Assembly: GCF_000949635.1 (NCBI RefSeq)
Contig: NZ_BAFN01000001.1
Coordinates: forward strand, 3,965,052-4,029,051
Reading direction: 5' to 3'
Length of the DNA stretch: 64,000 nt
DNA from: Candidatus Brocadia sinica JPN1
Lineage (GTDB): Bacteria > Planctomycetota > Brocadiia > Brocadiales > Brocadiaceae
In this document: positions 63,006-64,000 of the stretch, in pieces
Layout: each line of letters opens with the position of its first letter
How positions within the stretch are numbered: position 1 is the first letter of the stretch
Position numbers and translations under genes: made by a program
Notes under the pieces: generated by a model
The model's input: only the letters and a program-made list of their open reading frames with translations
The model's database searches: none
Told to the model about the DNA's origin: nothing

Positions 63006-64000
63006 TCAATAACCGATGCTATTGTACAAGTCTTGTACCTCCTGGTCGCTTAAGGGTTTATTGTAAAGGCGGACTTCGTCGATCTTGCCATTAAAATAAC
63101 CATTATTAACCCTCGAGTACCCTATTCTCATATCAGCATAAGATGTCGATGGCACGATTGTATTACCGGCGGGATGGAATTTTGTATCAACCAGCAGGCC
63201 ACCCACATAGAGCCTCTGTTCTCCCGTTGTCTTGTTGTATGTCCCTGCAACATGATACCACTTGCCCACTGAATTGCTCAAGTCCTTTACAGCAGTTTTC
63301 TGTGTTTTCTTCCCATTCCCATCCTGCGTCACAAGAATAAATTCAAGTCTATCAGGTGTGGTATTGTAAAATCGCACATCAAACCCCTCCTGAAGTTGCA
63401 CATCAGAATTCCATTTCCATGCGCCCAAAATGGCATCAGCAGCCTTTTTATCATTTACGGTCTTGTAGAACCATGCAGCAATGGAAATTTCGTCCTGATT
63501 TGTCCGTGGAACTGACACGAAATCATTAATTCCATCAAAATTCAATGCCTTACCGTTTTTACCCGTTGTCCATGTTGCCCCCGCGATGGCGCCATCGTTA
63601 CCATTGCCGGATGAATCTGTGGCGACCAATCCGCTTCCTTCATCGAACGTATAGCGGGACTGCATGCCATCGCTAACGGCATTATACAAATCTTGCACTT
63701 CCTGGTCGCTCAAAGGTTTATTGTAAAAGTAGACTTCGTCGATCTTGCCATTAAAATAACCATTATTAACCCTCGAGTACCCTATTCTCACATCAGCATA
63801 AGATGTCGATGGCACGATTGTATTACCGGCGGGATGGAATTTTGTATCAACCAGCAGGCCACCCACATAGAGCCTCTGTTCTCCCGTTGTCTTGTTGTAT
63901 GTCCCTGCAACATGATACCACTTGCCCACTGAATTGCTCAAGTCCTTTACAGCAGTTTTCTGTGTTTTCTTCCCGTTCCCGTCTTGCGTCATAAGAATAA
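63006..64000 (-). CDS. Tandem LamG-domain protein (partial, N-terminus beyond window)
   Basis: The C-terminal 330 residues or so of a larger protein; the frame stays open to the window edge. It holds one complete LamG (Laminin-G/concanavalin-like) module (ALNFDGINDFVSVPRTNQD, ISIAAWFYKTV, KWYHVAGTYNKTTGEQRLYV, GKIDEVRLYNKPLSDQEV) and the last half of a preceding one. The two modules are almost identical over 320 bp, offset 660 bp, pointing to very recent duplication. Such modules bind carbohydrate or mediate adhesion. It ends without a PEP-CTERM or membrane anchor. Confidence 0.75.
   Translation of the reverse strand, partial: ILMTQDGNGKKTQKTAVKDLSNSVGKWYHVAGTYNKTTGEQRLYVGGLLVDTKFHPAGNTIVPSTSYADVRIGYSRVNNGYFNGKIDEVYFYNKPLSDQEVQDLYNAVSDGMQSRYTFDEGSGLVATDSSGNGNDGAIAGATWTTGKNGKALNFDGINDFVSVPRTNQDEISIAAWFYKTVNDKKAADAILGAWKWNSDVQLQEGFDVRFYNTTPDRLEFILVTQDGNGKKTQKTAVKDLSNSVGKWYHVAGTYNKTTGEQRLYVGGLLVDTKFHPAGNTIVPSTSYADMRIGYSRVNNGYFNGKIDEVRLYNKPLSDQEVQDLYNSIGY
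63020..63340. repeat. LamG-module repeat, copy 1
   Basis: Near-identical to 63680-64000 (offset 660 bp) with only scattered differences, for example aggcgg against aagtag near 63067/63727. The second copy runs off the window. Confidence 0.8.
63680..64000. repeat. LamG-module repeat, copy 2 (cut by edge)
   Basis: Counterpart of 63020-63340; full extent unknown. Confidence 0.8.

Overview
The window looks like a chromosomal segment of an anaerobic, cytochrome-rich planctomycete, most likely an anammox bacterium (Brocadiales). This is inferred from gene content: an octaheme hydroxylamine-oxidoreductase-like cytochrome, late menaquinone genes, an exosortase/PEP-CTERM locus, a large surface-polysaccharide cluster and many palindromic intergenic repeats. 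No rRNA or taxonomic marker is present, so the assignment is not proven.

Layout. 1-3300 is a decayed CRISPR/accessory zone: a broken toxin-antitoxin pair, isolated CRISPR-type repeats, a leader, cas2 and a shortened cmr1, mixed with dispersed palindromic elements. 3790-10116 holds a multiheme cytochrome relic, two small secreted metal-related proteins, a P2A-type (calcium-type) ATPase, the octaheme cytochrome and a secreted double zinc-ribbon protein. 10272-20507 is housekeeping: TPR lipoprotein, polyprenyl diphosphate synthase, EF-P, HemW and a glycosyltransferase on the minus strand; then an IspH-UbiA fusion, DUF502 protein, tRNA-Sec, UbiD, UbiE and tRNA-Gln on the plus strand. Polyprenyl synthase, UbiA domain, UbiD and UbiE together suggest late menaquinone synthesis.

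20628-29740 has a LamG protein whose 5' end was replaced by an IS4-type element, pyruvate carboxylase, a relic of a REP-associated transposase, a DUF1566 protein and the ABC-F protein EttA. 30173-35597 is a chromosomal integron: an integron-type integrase, an attI/promoter region, a cassette carrying a PaeR7I/XhoI-like endonuclease and its methyltransferase, a well-formed attC site, and a second putative cassette with a frameshifted dGTPase that ends at an intact REP/RAYT element. Both cargoes are plausible phage-defence functions.

35714-40654 holds a neurotransmitter:sodium symporter and a large secreted propeller/M28 peptidase/PDZ protein. 41271-44040 is an exosortase operon (secreted protein, PEP-CTERM protein, exosortase, EpsI) preceded by what reads as a class I cyclic di-GMP riboswitch with its own terminator. 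44759-62912 is a polysaccharide cluster: outer-membrane barrel, initiating sugar-phosphate transferase, three zinc-binding SAM methyltransferases, two GT4 enzymes, a HAD protein, a Wzm/Wzt ABC exporter, a CDP-glucose-type sugar branch and a GT2 enzyme. The window ends inside a tandem-repeat LamG protein. The most noteworthy systems are the defence-gene integron and the c-di-GMP-gated exosortase operon.
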